This document shows positions 56,575 to 64,000 of a DNA stretch of 64,000 bases, in pieces; the stretch's first letter is position 1; each line of letters opens with the position of its first letter. The position numbers were made by a program, and so were the translations under genes. This DNA is from Acinetobacter colistiniresistens (GTDB taxonomy: Bacteria; Pseudomonadota; Gammaproteobacteria; Pseudomonadales; Moraxellaceae), in NCBI RefSeq assembly GCF_000413935.1, contig NZ_KE340380.1, positions 868,001-932,000 of the forward strand, in the 5' to 3' direction. The notes below the pieces were generated by a model. It had not been told where the DNA came from. It made no database searches and saw only the letters and a list, made by a program, of their open reading frames with translations.

Positions 56575-56928
56575 TCATCTCGCCCGTTTAAACTTCACAT
56601 AATAATCATTTAAAACTTTAATCGCTTGCTTAAGTTCTTTCAAATTTTCTTCGGTATTCCCCAACCGCTCAACAAAACGTTGCGAATGCAATTCCAAATC
56701 AATCTTTTCATTAATTTGCGGTGTAATCCGAAATAGCTTCTCCAGATCATCAAATCGCTCTAATTTTCGGTTTGAGAAATATTCTAAACGAAAGCCTAAC
56801 TCATTTAAGACCCTACCATTCAGAATGGCGCCTTGCTCAGCATCAAATACCAAAGCATGTTCTTTTAAAAACAATTGCTCAGGTGTTTCTTTGGAACTTT
56901 TAAAGAGATTGGTGAGTTGACTTAACAT
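56575..56928 (-). CDS. Hypothetical protein, 117 residues
   Basis: Small, probably soluble, helical protein of 117 residues. It has a charged coiled-coil-like C-terminal third (EENLKELKQAIKVLNDYYVK). I do not recognise a family. A start ATG at 56928 is usual. It lies alone, about 115 bases from the GST-like gene on the same strand. Confidence 0.6.
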   Translation of the reverse strand: MLSQLTNLFKSSKETPEQLFLKEHALVFDAEQGAILNGRVLNELGFRLEYFSNRKLERFDDLEKLFRITPQINEKIDLELHSQRFVERLGNTEENLKELKQAIKVLNDYYVKFKRAR

Positions 56929-57010
56929 GGAGGGTAATCACATAGCTATTTTCGAGCCTATTAAACCGTTAAATCTTCGATGGAAGCAACCGCTGACTAC
57001 ACAAATAAAA

Positions 57011-57033
57011 AAAGCATCTTCTAAAAGATGCTT
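57011..57033 (-). terminator. Terminator after the tandem GST-domain gene
   Basis: The stem AAAGCATCTT/AAGATGCTTT lies just beyond the stop of the gene at 57043, with A/T runs on both sides. Confidence 0.8.
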
Positions 57034-57042
57034 TCTCGCAAT

Positions 57043-57831
57043 TTATTGCCCGTACTGCTTCTTGAGGTATTCCACAATTTTAGCCGACTCAAACATTTTT
57101 ACGCCTGTGTTCGGATCAACCAAATATGGGACCTGAATATCGCGTCCCATCACTTCAACAATTTTTTCACGTTTGCCATTGGGCAACGGAATATATTTTC
57201 CAGGCTTCAAACGAAAAATTGCTGGCCCCATATCCTGCCAACGTTCTTTAGGGACATTATGCAGAATATATGGCAACTCCAACTCAGTCAGGACTTCACG
57301 AACCAAACGTGTATAAGGACTCGCCTCAAAGCTCCATAATTCCAATAACTGTGCTGGCGCAGGACGATCAATAATCTGCTGATTAATCCATACACCACGC
57401 GCTGCATTGGCAACGGTAGCCAACGTAGAGACATAAGGAAGTTTTGGATAATGACTAAACTTTTTCGGTGTTTGACCCGTTTTCCCATAATGTCTAAACA
57501 AGTGATGAATAATTTGTTGTGACTCATATAACTGGTCACCGGTATTTTCATCAATCAAGAATGGAAATTGGCGTTTTCCACCCTTTGCTTTGACGATTTG
57601 GCGGTACTTTTGACCACCTTTAGGACATGGATAAATTTCTACATCCAAATTTAACAAGGTGATGACTTCGCGGACACGGCGGCAAAATGGCGAACCTTCA
57701 AACTCATAGAGCTTAAGTGCTTTTGCTGGTTGATTGGGAAATGGTGTACCAGAAACACCTCTTCCACCCTCAATTACAGTTGCACACACAGATTGTAAAA
57801 CCTTGAATTGATGGCTCACCATTTTCAACAT
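57043..57831 (-). CDS. Protein with two tandem GST N-terminal (thioredoxin-fold) domains
   Basis: Protein of 262 residues with AAGGAT before the ATG at 57831. Two thioredoxin-fold domains are repeated in tandem. The first reads LKLYEFEGSPFCRRVREVI and keeps a single active-site cysteine, with ESQQIIHHLFRHY at its end. The second reads LLELWSFEASPYTRLVREVL, in which Thr replaces the cysteine, with ESAKIVEYLKKQYGQ at its end. No GST C-terminal helical domain follows. Such proteins occur in plants, cyanobacteria and proteobacteria and have no settled role. It is followed by rraA on the minus strand side upstream (13-base gap), so rraA and this gene are likely cotranscribed. Confidence 0.78.
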   Translation of the reverse strand: MLKMVSHQFKVLQSVCATVIEGGRGVSGTPFPNQPAKALKLYEFEGSPFCRRVREVITLLNLDVEIYPCPKGGQKYRQIVKAKGGKRQFPFLIDENTGDQLYESQQIIHHLFRHYGKTGQTPKKFSHYPKLPYVSTLATVANAARGVWINQQIIDRPAPAQLLELWSFEASPYTRLVREVLTELELPYILHNVPKERWQDMGPAIFRLKPGKYIPLPNGKREKIVEVMGRDIQVPYLVDPNTGVKMFESAKIVEYLKKQYGQ

Positions 57832-57843
57832 AATGTTATCCTT

Positions 57844-58356
57844 TTAGCAGTCGACTAATTTTTCTTCTGCAATCACAATGCCATTATTATCTGCATAGAT
57901 ATAATCGCCAGAGTTGATTGTCACGCCACCAAAATACAATGTGATGTCTACCTCACCTATGCCTTTGCGATTACTTTTTTGTGGAATAGCAGCCAATGCA
58001 TGTACGCCTAAATCGAGTTCTGCAATCGCATCAACATCACGGACACAACCATAAATTACGACACCGTTCCAGTGATGCTTAACCGCTGACTCAGCAATCA
58101 AATCCCCCATTAGTGCACAACGCATCGACGCACCACCATCAACAACCAACACTTTACCCGTACCATCGGTTGCCAATAGTTCTTTTACACGGGAATTGTC
58201 TTCAAAACATTTAACGGTCACAGCTTGTCCACCAAATGTCTTACGCGCACCATAACTTTTAAAGAATTTACCATCCAGAGAAGGTGTTACGACTTGTAAC
58301 TTTTTTTCAGGATTATCATCTAACAAATCGCATGTTACGAAAGGGATTGTGGTCAC
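57844..58356 (-). CDS. rraA: RraA-family protein (RNase E regulator or oxoglutarate aldolase type)
   Basis: RraA-fold protein of 170 residues, with a GTG start at 58356 and AAGGAG ~9 bases ahead. Visible motifs are VLVVDGGASMRCALMGDL and IYGCVRDVDAIAELDLG. The family contains RraA, which binds RNase E and slows RNA decay, and 4-hydroxy-4-methyl-2-oxoglutarate aldolases; the G-x20-R-D aldolase motif is present here too. Sequence alone does not decide between them. It lies 12 bases after a Rossmann oxidoreductase and 12 bases before the tandem-GST gene. Confidence 0.85.
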   Translation of the reverse strand: MTTIPFVTCDLLDDNPEKKLQVVTPSLDGKFFKSYGARKTFGGQAVTVKCFEDNSRVKELLATDGTGKVLVVDGGASMRCALMGDLIAESAVKHHWNGVVIYGCVRDVDAIAELDLGVHALAAIPQKSNRKGIGEVDITLYFGGVTINSGDYIYADNNGIVIAEEKLVDC

Positions 58357-58368
58357 TGAAATGCTCCT

Positions 58369-59034
58369 TTATTTAGTTTGTTGTATGCTTAAATTGTCAT
58401 AGCATTTGAATGCTGCAGTTTGAGTTTGTGCTGCAATCAACATAGTATGCGCCAATTGCTCAGCGGTAACAGGTTTTAGTTTAAACGGTCTGGTCCATGC
58501 TTTTTCGACCAGCTTAAATGCGGTTTGCGCCAAGTCCTCAAGCAAGCGAACATCACTACGCTTACCAATTAAAAGTGAGGGTTGGAAAATTGATAGCTTA
58601 TAAATTGACAGGTTTTTTAGGTAATTTTCCAATTCGCCTTTGACTTTATTATAGAAAACTGGCGAATTAGCGTTCGCTCCTAATGCACTCACCACCAATA
58701 AATGAATATTTTTATCCTGAACTAAATCTGCAAAATGAGCATTGATTTCATAGTCAATCGCATAAAAAGCATCTTTAGATCCCGCTTGTTTGATCGTACT
58801 TCCCAAGCAACTGAATGCATGCGTATACGTACTGACATCTTCATCATTCAATAGCAGAAAATCGTCTAGTATCAATTGTGTTACTTTGCTATAAGATTTT
58901 AATATTTCTGAACTTTTCCTAACTACCACTGTAATTGAACTAAAATCATCTGCTTGTTGCAACTCATCTACAAGGGCTTGACCCACCAAACCTGTTGCAC
59001 CAATAACAATTGCATTTTTATCACCTATTTTCAT
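58369..59034 (-). CDS. NAD(P)-binding Rossmann oxidoreductase, SDR-a type
   Basis: Protein of about 221 residues from the ATG at 59034 (GGAA ~9 bases ahead); a TTG at 59049 adds five. The N-terminal nucleotide motif is AIVIGATGLVGQALVDEL. AFSCLGSTIKQAGS and HLLVVSALGANANSPVFYN follow. YNKVKGELENYL carries a Y-x3-K pair. It resembles YbjT/NmrA-like and HTATIP2-like oxidoreductases, whose substrates are mostly unknown. It heads the three-gene minus-strand unit with rraA and the tandem-GST protein. Confidence 0.8.
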   Translation of the reverse strand: MKIGDKNAIVIGATGLVGQALVDELQQADDFSSITVVVRKSSEILKSYSKVTQLILDDFLLLNDEDVSTYTHAFSCLGSTIKQAGSKDAFYAIDYEINAHFADLVQDKNIHLLVVSALGANANSPVFYNKVKGELENYLKNLSIYKLSIFQPSLLIGKRSDVRLLEDLAQTAFKLVEKAWTRPFKLKPVTAEQLAHTMLIAAQTQTAAFKCYDNLSIQQTK

Positions 59035-59124
59035 TTTTATTTGTTCCAATCAATGACTAAGGCTAATGTAACGTTTTCTTGCACGTTTTTCACCTGTTAA
59101 ATGTACTTAAAAGTATCACAAGAC

Positions 59125-59153
59125 TTGACTTCGCGGCTTAGTTTCCTCAAAAT
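59125..59153 (+). promoter_or_regulatory. Probable rpsT promoter
   Basis: TTGACT (59125-59130) and CAAAAT (59148-59153) are separated by 17 bases, about 95 bases before the rpsT start. The -10 is imperfect. Confidence 0.4.
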
Positions 59154-59247
59154 ATGGCACTTGTTTACGGGCTGGTGAATGTTGCTAATGTTTTATTGGT
59201 TTTAACTTCAGCCCGCCCAGACCAACTTATTTTCAAGGAGTGCACGA

Positions 59248-59514
59248 GTGGCAAACTCTGCTCAAGCTAAAAAACGTGCTCGTCAAAACGTTAAAGCACG
59301 TAAACACAACGCAAGCTTACGTTCTATGGTTCGTACTTACATCAAACGTACTGTAAATGCGATCGCTGCTGGTGATTATGCTACTGCTACAGAAGCTTAT
59401 AAAACTGCTGTTCCAGTTATCGACCGTATGGCTGATAAAGGCATTATCCACAAAAACAAAGCTGCTCGTCATAAGAGCCGCTTGAACGCTCAAGTTAAAG
59501 CATTAGCTAACTAA
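59248..59514 (+). CDS. rpsT: 30S ribosomal protein S20
   Basis: Small ribosomal subunit protein of 88 residues that binds 16S r[23 protein letters not shown] opens it and [19 protein letters not shown] follows near the end. It uses a GTG start (59248-59250) with AAGGAG at proper spacing, a non-ATG start also seen in other gammaproteobacteria, where it limits translation. It stands as a single-gene unit with its own terminator. Confidence 0.97.
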   Translation: MANSAQAKKRARQNVKARKHNASLRSMVRTYIKRTVNAIAAGDYATATEAYKTAVPVIDRMADKGIIHKNKAARHKSRLNAQVKALAN

Positions 59515-59526
59515 TTTGATGCATAT

Positions 59527-59556
59527 AAAAAAGCCCGAAAATTCGGGCTTTTTTAT
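59527..59556. terminator. Terminator after rpsT
   Basis: The stem AAAAAGCCCGAA/TTCGGGCTTTTT with T-runs on both strands also serves the convergent gene at 59562. Confidence 0.93.
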
Positions 59557-59561
59557 TGTCT

Positions 59562-60830
59562 TTAATTTTTAATGTAAGGCTGCATCCCTGTTCCTGCCTC
59601 TGCCACGATCTTGAGCAACTTCTGACAAAACTTATAACTTTCCTCAAGTAAACCTAAATCACTAGCTCGTGCATGATTCTGTGTCAGCAAAGCCTTATGA
59701 TGTTGATAACGCTCTTGCAAACATAGTCCGTCTTGGCTTAACGCAAACATCATTAATTCAAAACGAAAATCCAGATCAATTTTAATTCCTTCAGGCATAT
59801 CTCCATACACCCAAGCCTGCAATACCTCTAATCGGCTTTGTCCCAAATTAGAAAAGATAAAATTGATATAATCATCCAGATTTTTAAAGAAATTCTGAAT
59901 ATCAGCCTGTGTCTCCCATCGACCTGTTAAGGCAAAACAAGATTCTGCATGATACTTCTGCCCTGTATTTTTATGCACATCCATTGAACGCAGCCTAAAA
60001 ATTAGACGCTCTGGTAATTGTTCTTGCAACTGCTGAGGAATAAAGCGGTCGGTCAAGTCCATCGCAAAAGATAGCATCGGACTAACCGTTAATTTTCTAA
60101 GCACCATTTTCAGCTGATAAAAAACACCCATTTGTTTTTGCGTCAATAAAAAACAGCGATAGCCTGTATCCAAGGCCAATTCAGGACGACCGATATTCCC
60201 CCAATTTGAAATAAAATCATGAGCAACATTAAAAACATTAAGACTTAACTGTTGAGTATAGGATTGCTGTTCAAACCACTGACTAATCAATTGCTCAGCT
60301 TCAGGCATATTCTGTGGAGCTTGTAACTCACTGACAACCATGACTGGCTCAATTTCAACCAAAGGTTCAATTTGCTTAATGTACAAAGGCTCTAATAAAT
60401 ACGGTTGCAACATATTGGACACCGCATTTTCAGGAGATTGCAGCTCCCCTATGGCCCAAACATTATAATTCGGCTCATAGAAGCCGATGCCTGTTTCATG
60501 AACCGCCTCATAGAAAACCCGATATACCGCATCATTTTGAGCTTCACTTGCCAAAGTCTCCAACTGGATACTGGCACACAGCCCTTGAGCGAACTTATTC
60601 TTAATCTCTTGTACCCACTGCAGGGTCTGTTCAGAAAAATAGGATTGATATTGTGGATCACCAATCTTGTTGCTAAATAACTCTAACCACGCCTGCAAAG
60701 TTCTGCCATGGCTAGAGATATTGCGATATTGCTGATGCAACTCAAAAGCAACTTGATATGAATCATCTTCTGCGGGAACTTTACCTGTAAAAATTTCAGG
60801 CTCCCATAAATAAATTGTGTTTGATAACAT
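59562..60830 (-). CDS. Hypothetical protein, 422 residues
   Basis: Soluble-looking protein of 422 residues from the ATG at 60830 (GGAT ahead); a TTG at 60842 adds four. It opens MLSNTIYLWEPEIFTGKVPA and has aromatic, acidic segments (VHETGIGFYEPNYNVWAIGE). A conserved-looking helix occurs near the end (EGIKIDLDFRFELMMFALSQ). There is no signal peptide, membrane helix or catalytic motif that I can name. It is convergent with rpsT and downstream of the M66 metalloprotease gene on the same strand, with a terminator in between. Its role is unknown. Confidence 0.65.
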   Translation of the reverse strand: MLSNTIYLWEPEIFTGKVPAEDDSYQVAFELHQQYRNISSHGRTLQAWLELFSNKIGDPQYQSYFSEQTLQWVQEIKNKFAQGLCASIQLETLASEAQNDAVYRVFYEAVHETGIGFYEPNYNVWAIGELQSPENAVSNMLQPYLLEPLYIKQIEPLVEIEPVMVVSELQAPQNMPEAEQLISQWFEQQSYTQQLSLNVFNVAHDFISNWGNIGRPELALDTGYRCFLLTQKQMGVFYQLKMVLRKLTVSPMLSFAMDLTDRFIPQQLQEQLPERLIFRLRSMDVHKNTGQKYHAESCFALTGRWETQADIQNFFKNLDDYINFIFSNLGQSRLEVLQAWVYGDMPEGIKIDLDFRFELMMFALSQDGLCLQERYQHHKALLTQNHARASDLGLLEESYKFCQKLLKIVAEAGTGMQPYIKN

Positions 60831-60950
60831 CTTTTTATCCAATTATGTGTCAAGTTTCTCTTTTTATAGCCTTATCATGACGAAAAAAGACAGATTTTAA
60901 AAGTGCACTTTTATTATTTTTTTAACTTTATAAGAAATATATTCTGGATA

Positions 60951-60979
60951 AAAAAATATGAAGCTCCGAAGAACTTCAT
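60951..60979 (-). terminator. Terminator after the M66 metalloprotease gene
   Basis: The stem ATGAAG/CTTCAT (60958-60963 with 60974-60979) is followed by a T-run on the minus strand, just past the protease stop. Confidence 0.7.
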
Positions 60980-61010
60980 ACTATTCATTTATGACACACA
61001 AATAAAAATA

Positions 61011-64000
61011 TTAAGGGGCAACAGCCAAAATCTTGCTCGCAACGGGTAAATTCTTGGCAGACAAACCTGCAAGGATCAAACTGTTATTTGCTACAGGAAT
61101 TGTCCATTTTTGATTCGCACCACTGGTACAACGATAGCGAATTAAGCGTGCACGGTTATTGGTTAAATAACCACCCTCCAAATCAAAGCACTGATTTGAC
61201 TGCTTAATCGCTTGTGCAGTCACATCAATTTCCCAAACCTGACTACTCATGCCACTACAAGGCATAAGATTAATCACATTGCCCGTAGTTGTCGTTAAAC
61301 ATTGATCGATATATTGCTTGTTATGGATTTTGCCCAAGGCATCATAGACCCACTTTTCCGAATCATTACCAACACAACCCGTAGAACCGCTGATAAATGC
61401 ATTGAGTTGTCCATTGGCCAAAGTTTCAGCTTTTAGGCAGTTGGTACGGTTCATTAGATTAGTACTCGAAGCAAAGTTCAAATCACCTTTAAGCGCTAGC
61501 TTTTCGACAAAGGCCTGAAATGCCGTTACTGCATCAGCATTTAAATGATCTAAATCTGAACGATACACATTGATCCAGCGATTTAAACGATACAGCTTAA
61601 TTTGCTGTTGGGTATAACGCACCATTTCATTCTGAGCATCTGGAGATAGCTGATCTTTAAAACCTCGATATGAATCAAACAACAATTTAGATTCAGGCGA
61701 AAGGTTTACAACAGGCTTATCTTTATTATCAAGCAAAACCTGCTCTAGTTGAGGTAGCTCTATCGCTCTGAGTGCTGAGTATCCTGCTTCTTTACCAATT
61801 TCAACTGCAGGTGCTAAAGCAGTTGTGTTGACAGGAATCGACATGCTCGACAGTAATACCGCCGCTTGATTGGCTTTTTTACAATACAGATTAACTTGCT
61901 GTGGTGCCTCACTTTGTGCAAGGTTGACATGGAATTTATTGGCATTGCTATTGTTGTTCATTCGCTGTGGAGCCAAAGCAATATTTTGACTCGCACCTGC
62001 AAACTGCACATTCAACCAACAACTTGCCGTGACTGCATTCGGATTGGCTTGCGGCAGGTCAAATACATTACCCCAGTTGCCTTTGGCAGCAGGATAGACC
62101 AAGCCTGTTTGTGTTTCTGGATCATAGCCACCCAGAATGGTATATACAGGCACACCAAACATTCTTGGTTTCAAGTAATTACCATCGGCACGATTATACC
62201 AGACATTGCTTGAATTTGGCGTTTTAGGCTGAGCCACTTCCATACTACGGGTTGTTGCATTCCATTTTTTATAGCCTGTTGGCGAACTCGCATCCCAGAC
62301 ATAACGATCAAATGCTGGCTGAATTTTCAAATAGGTACTATAACCAGTGTAATGGGTATATTTAGAAATACTGCTTGCGGTTGCACCACCAGACATCGCA
62401 TCCCAACCATAGGCATATTTATTCAGGAAGTTAGGGACTCCATTGGCACCATCGCCTAGATTGGTGGTAGTCCAATTAAGGTTACCACGCATTTTATTTC
62501 TAAACGCAATGTAACCCCACCCACTATCTGCATGATGCGCAGCCCAGAACATATTGTCACCCACAGCACCAGGATAATGCCCAAGCCCATAGTGATGCCC
62601 AATCTCATGGCTAAACTCATTACCCACAGAGTCAATCAAGGTCAGCATACCATTACCACCACTTAAGCCATGGGTTGCCTCACCATTGCTATATTTACCA
62701 CGGGCATAATGCGCCACGACACTTTGGGTAATTTGTGGTTGTTCCTGACTGGCCATTGAAGCACTGGTAATACCCCAATTGGCTAGGTTAATCCCAACAC
62801 CAAAGGTCGATTTAGCGGTGTTCTCACGCATATCACCACTATAGACATCACCCGTAGTTGCACTGACTGAATCATAAATGACACCACTTGCTACCATGAC
62901 TTTATTCAGTTTCAAGTCATCATATTTAGCGACAATCATGCGTGCTGCAGGAATCGTTTGAAAATAATCCGTACCCGCCTTTGCAGGCTCGAGCAGCATA
63001 TAATGACCTGTAGATTTCGGTGGGTCGGTCAATAGGCCTAGACGGATATTTTGCAACACCAATTCCCCCGGTGCGGCTAAATCAATATTGTCCGCAGTGA
63101 GGTCACCACTACGATTATTGACTGGATCAATCACCCGAAGATGCAGGCCTGGACGAATTTCATTCCATTTTAATGCAACCGTCCATGCTCGCTTTGAATA
63201 GCTCACTGGTGGGCGTCCATCAGTATTGGACTGATCAGAAGCTGCAATTCGTGATGGCTCTTTTAATTTAACCGTTCTGAGCAACTGATTATCCTGATAA
63301 ATTTCAACTTGTAGTTTTTGCAGATCACCCATTTCTGCCAGAGGTGTCACCAACAACAAAGCATCTTTTTCTGTGGTTAAACGCGGCATTGAATCTTTTT
63401 CATTATTTTTAGGGTTCACTACATGGCTTTGTGCAAACTGCAACATTGCAGCAAAACTGCCATTTAAATCATTGCGTAGTAACCGTGGTAATCCAAGTTT
63501 ATCGTAATCATAAAAACCTAATACCGCTTCATCGATAAGATCTTTACGAGGCTCAGGATACTTTTCTGCAACGGGTGGGACTGAAGGCGTCTCAGTATTT
63601 CCACTCCCGCCCTGATTGGGTATTTCGGTCGTGGTATTTCCTGAACCATTATTTGGCGTTTCTGGCGTGTTAGTACCAGAGCCATTATTTGGCGTCTCCG
63701 GTGTAATATTCCCCGAGCCATTATTACCTGTATTTGGTACTTCAGGCATGGTTGTACCTGCACCACTACTTCCACCACTCGGTAGCTCTGGAAGCGTATT
63801 TCCCGAGCCATTATTCGGTGTCTCAGATGTTCCGTCACCTGGTAGCTCATTGGTTCCATCACCTGGAATGAGGTTGCCATTTCCCGCAGTGGTTTGATCA
63901 TTCTTTGGTGGTTCATTATGATTTGTCCCACTTGTACTATCAGCCCCACCACCACAAGCGACCATCATGATCGACAGCAAACAGACCGTTAAATGCTTAA
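61011..64000 (-). CDS. M66 (StcE/TagA-like) zinc metalloprotease lipoprotein with lectin-like C-terminus, 5' end outside the window
   Basis: Large secreted or surface protease. The reading frame stays open to the right edge (KHLTVCLLSIMMVAC), so the start is outside and only a lipobox-like end of the signal is seen (MVAC), followed by CGGG. A Pro/Asn/Gly/Ser-rich linker of period-like repeats (NNGSGN, TPETPNN) covers the first ~150 residues. The zinc motif HEIGHHYGLGH is at 62577-62609, with DNMFWAAHHADSGWGYIAFR after it, as in M66 proteases (StcE, TagA), which cut mucins and glycoproteins. Near the C-terminus, DSEKWVYDALG, SQVWEIDVTAQ and GANQKWTI form QxW-like repeats of a ricin-type lectin. 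gspL-gspM occur in the same window, and StcE and TagA leave through type II secretion, so that route is likely. Confidence 0.85.
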   Translation of the reverse strand, partial: KHLTVCLLSIMMVACGGGADSTSGTNHNEPPKNDQTTAGNGNLIPGDGTNELPGDGTSETPNNGSGNTLPELPSGGSSGAGTTMPEVPNTGNNGSGNITPETPNNGSGTNTPETPNNGSGNTTTEIPNQGGSGNTETPSVPPVAEKYPEPRKDLIDEAVLGFYDYDKLGLPRLLRNDLNGSFAAMLQFAQSHVVNPKNNEKDSMPRLTTEKDALLLVTPLAEMGDLQKLQVEIYQDNQLLRTVKLKEPSRIAASDQSNTDGRPPVSYSKRAWTVALKWNEIRPGLHLRVIDPVNNRSGDLTADNIDLAAPGELVLQNIRLGLLTDPPKSTGHYMLLEPAKAGTDYFQTIPAARMIVAKYDDLKLNKVMVASGVIYDSVSATTGDVYSGDMRENTAKSTFGVGINLANWGITSASMASQEQPQITQSVVAHYARGKYSNGEATHGLSGGNGMLTLIDSVGNEFSHEIGHHYGLGHYPGAVGDNMFWAAHHADSGWGYIAFRNKMRGNLNWTTTNLGDGANGVPNFLNKYAYGWDAMSGGATASSISKYTHYTGYSTYLKIQPAFDRYVWDASSPTGYKKWNATTRSMEVAQPKTPNSSNVWYNRADGNYLKPRMFGVPVYTILGGYDPETQTGLVYPAAKGNWGNVFDLPQANPNAVTASCWLNVQFAGASQNIALAPQRMNNNSNANKFHVNLAQSEAPQQVNLYCKKANQAAVLLSSMSIPVNTTALAPAVEIGKEAGYSALRAIELPQLEQVLLDNKDKPVVNLSPESKLLFDSYRGFKDQLSPDAQNEMVRYTQQQIKLYRLNRWINVYRSDLDHLNADAVTAFQAFVEKLALKGDLNFASSTNLMNRTNCLKAETLANGQLNAFISGSTGCVGNDSEKWVYDALGKIHNKQYIDQCLTTTTGNVINLMPCSGMSSQVWEIDVTAQAIKQSNQCFDLEGGYLTNNRARLIRYRCTSGANQKWTIPVANNSLILAGLSAKNLPVASKILAVAP
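63600..63880. repeat. Irregular tandem repeats encoding a Pro/Asn/Gly/Ser linker
   Basis: Several near-copies of a ~30-40 base unit containing CCATTATTTGGCGT or CCATTATTACC, encoding variants of ETPNNGSGN, lie in the linker of the M66 protease gene. Copy spacing is irregular. Confidence 0.75.

Noticed and set aside
1..64000. tRNA, rRNA, CRISPR, insertion sequence or prophage
   Set aside because: No tRNA cloverleaf, spaced repeat array, transposase or integrase was seen in any gap or frame; gaps are all under about 300 bases.

Overview
The window reads as a chromosomal segment of a gammaproteobacterium of the genus Acinetobacter. The evidence is moderately AT-rich DNA, protein families typical of Moraxellaceae (an AdeT-type binding protein, an AmvA/SmvA-like exporter beside its TetR repressor, isolated gspL-gspM genes, trmJ-cysE, cvpA-purF) and AlaA, DnaE and AhpF proteins of gammaproteobacterial type. 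The species cannot be fixed from sequence alone. I saw no tRNA, rRNA, CRISPR array, insertion sequence or prophage, so this is mainly core genome with a few accessory loci. No gap between genes exceeds about 300 bases.

Layout. 1-4.6 kb: end of purT, glnD (nitrogen sensing) and dapC (lysine/peptidoglycan precursor) on +. 4.7-8.1 kb: a FhuA-like TonB siderophore receptor and a LysE-type exporter on -, the exporter divergent from an Lrp regulator. 8.3-12.6 kb: an RND efflux adaptor-permease pair. 12.7-15.1 kb on -: a second LysE exporter, an AraC regulator, glutathione peroxidase and MsrB (the last two a 4-bp-overlapping oxidative repair pair). 15.4-26.4 kb: alaA with an unusual N-terminal helical extension, a Sel1-repeat protein, dnaE, trmJ, cysE and two lipoproteins, one a lipase-like hydrolase. 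26.4-37.6 kb on -: ahpF, a three-gene TelA operon, an AdeT-type binding protein, a PaaX-like regulator with a desaturase and thioesterase, uppP, and a large membrane protein resembling an M48 protease with its zinc site lost.

37.7-47.1 kb on -: purF, cvpA, pyrD, gspM, gspL, sixA, gpsA, a nitroreductase and pgk, with two small lipoproteins between. 47.3-51 kb: DUF2237 and maf; then an MFS exporter divergent from a TetR regulator over a compact double operator; then a GNAT. 51-56.5 kb: a serine hydrolase, MaoC hydratase, two-domain FabG-like reductase and a divergent thiolase. The last three could form a thiolase/reductase/hydratase set for acyl-CoA elongation or degradation. 56.6-64 kb: small unknown genes, a tandem-GST-domain protein, rraA, a Rossmann oxidoreductase, rpsT, an unknown 422-residue protein, and the C-terminal part of a large M66 (StcE-like) lipoprotein metalloprotease that runs off the right edge.

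The items most worth a second look are: the degenerate M48-TerB-like protein (zinc ligands replaced); the TelA operon whose first gene looks like a diverged TelA paralogue; AlaA carrying a putative DNA-binding module next to direct repeats in its own promoter; the basic, histone-H1-like tail on the thiolase; the symmetric double operator/promoter of the MFS/TetR pair; and paired inverted palindromic repeats between fabG and maoC.
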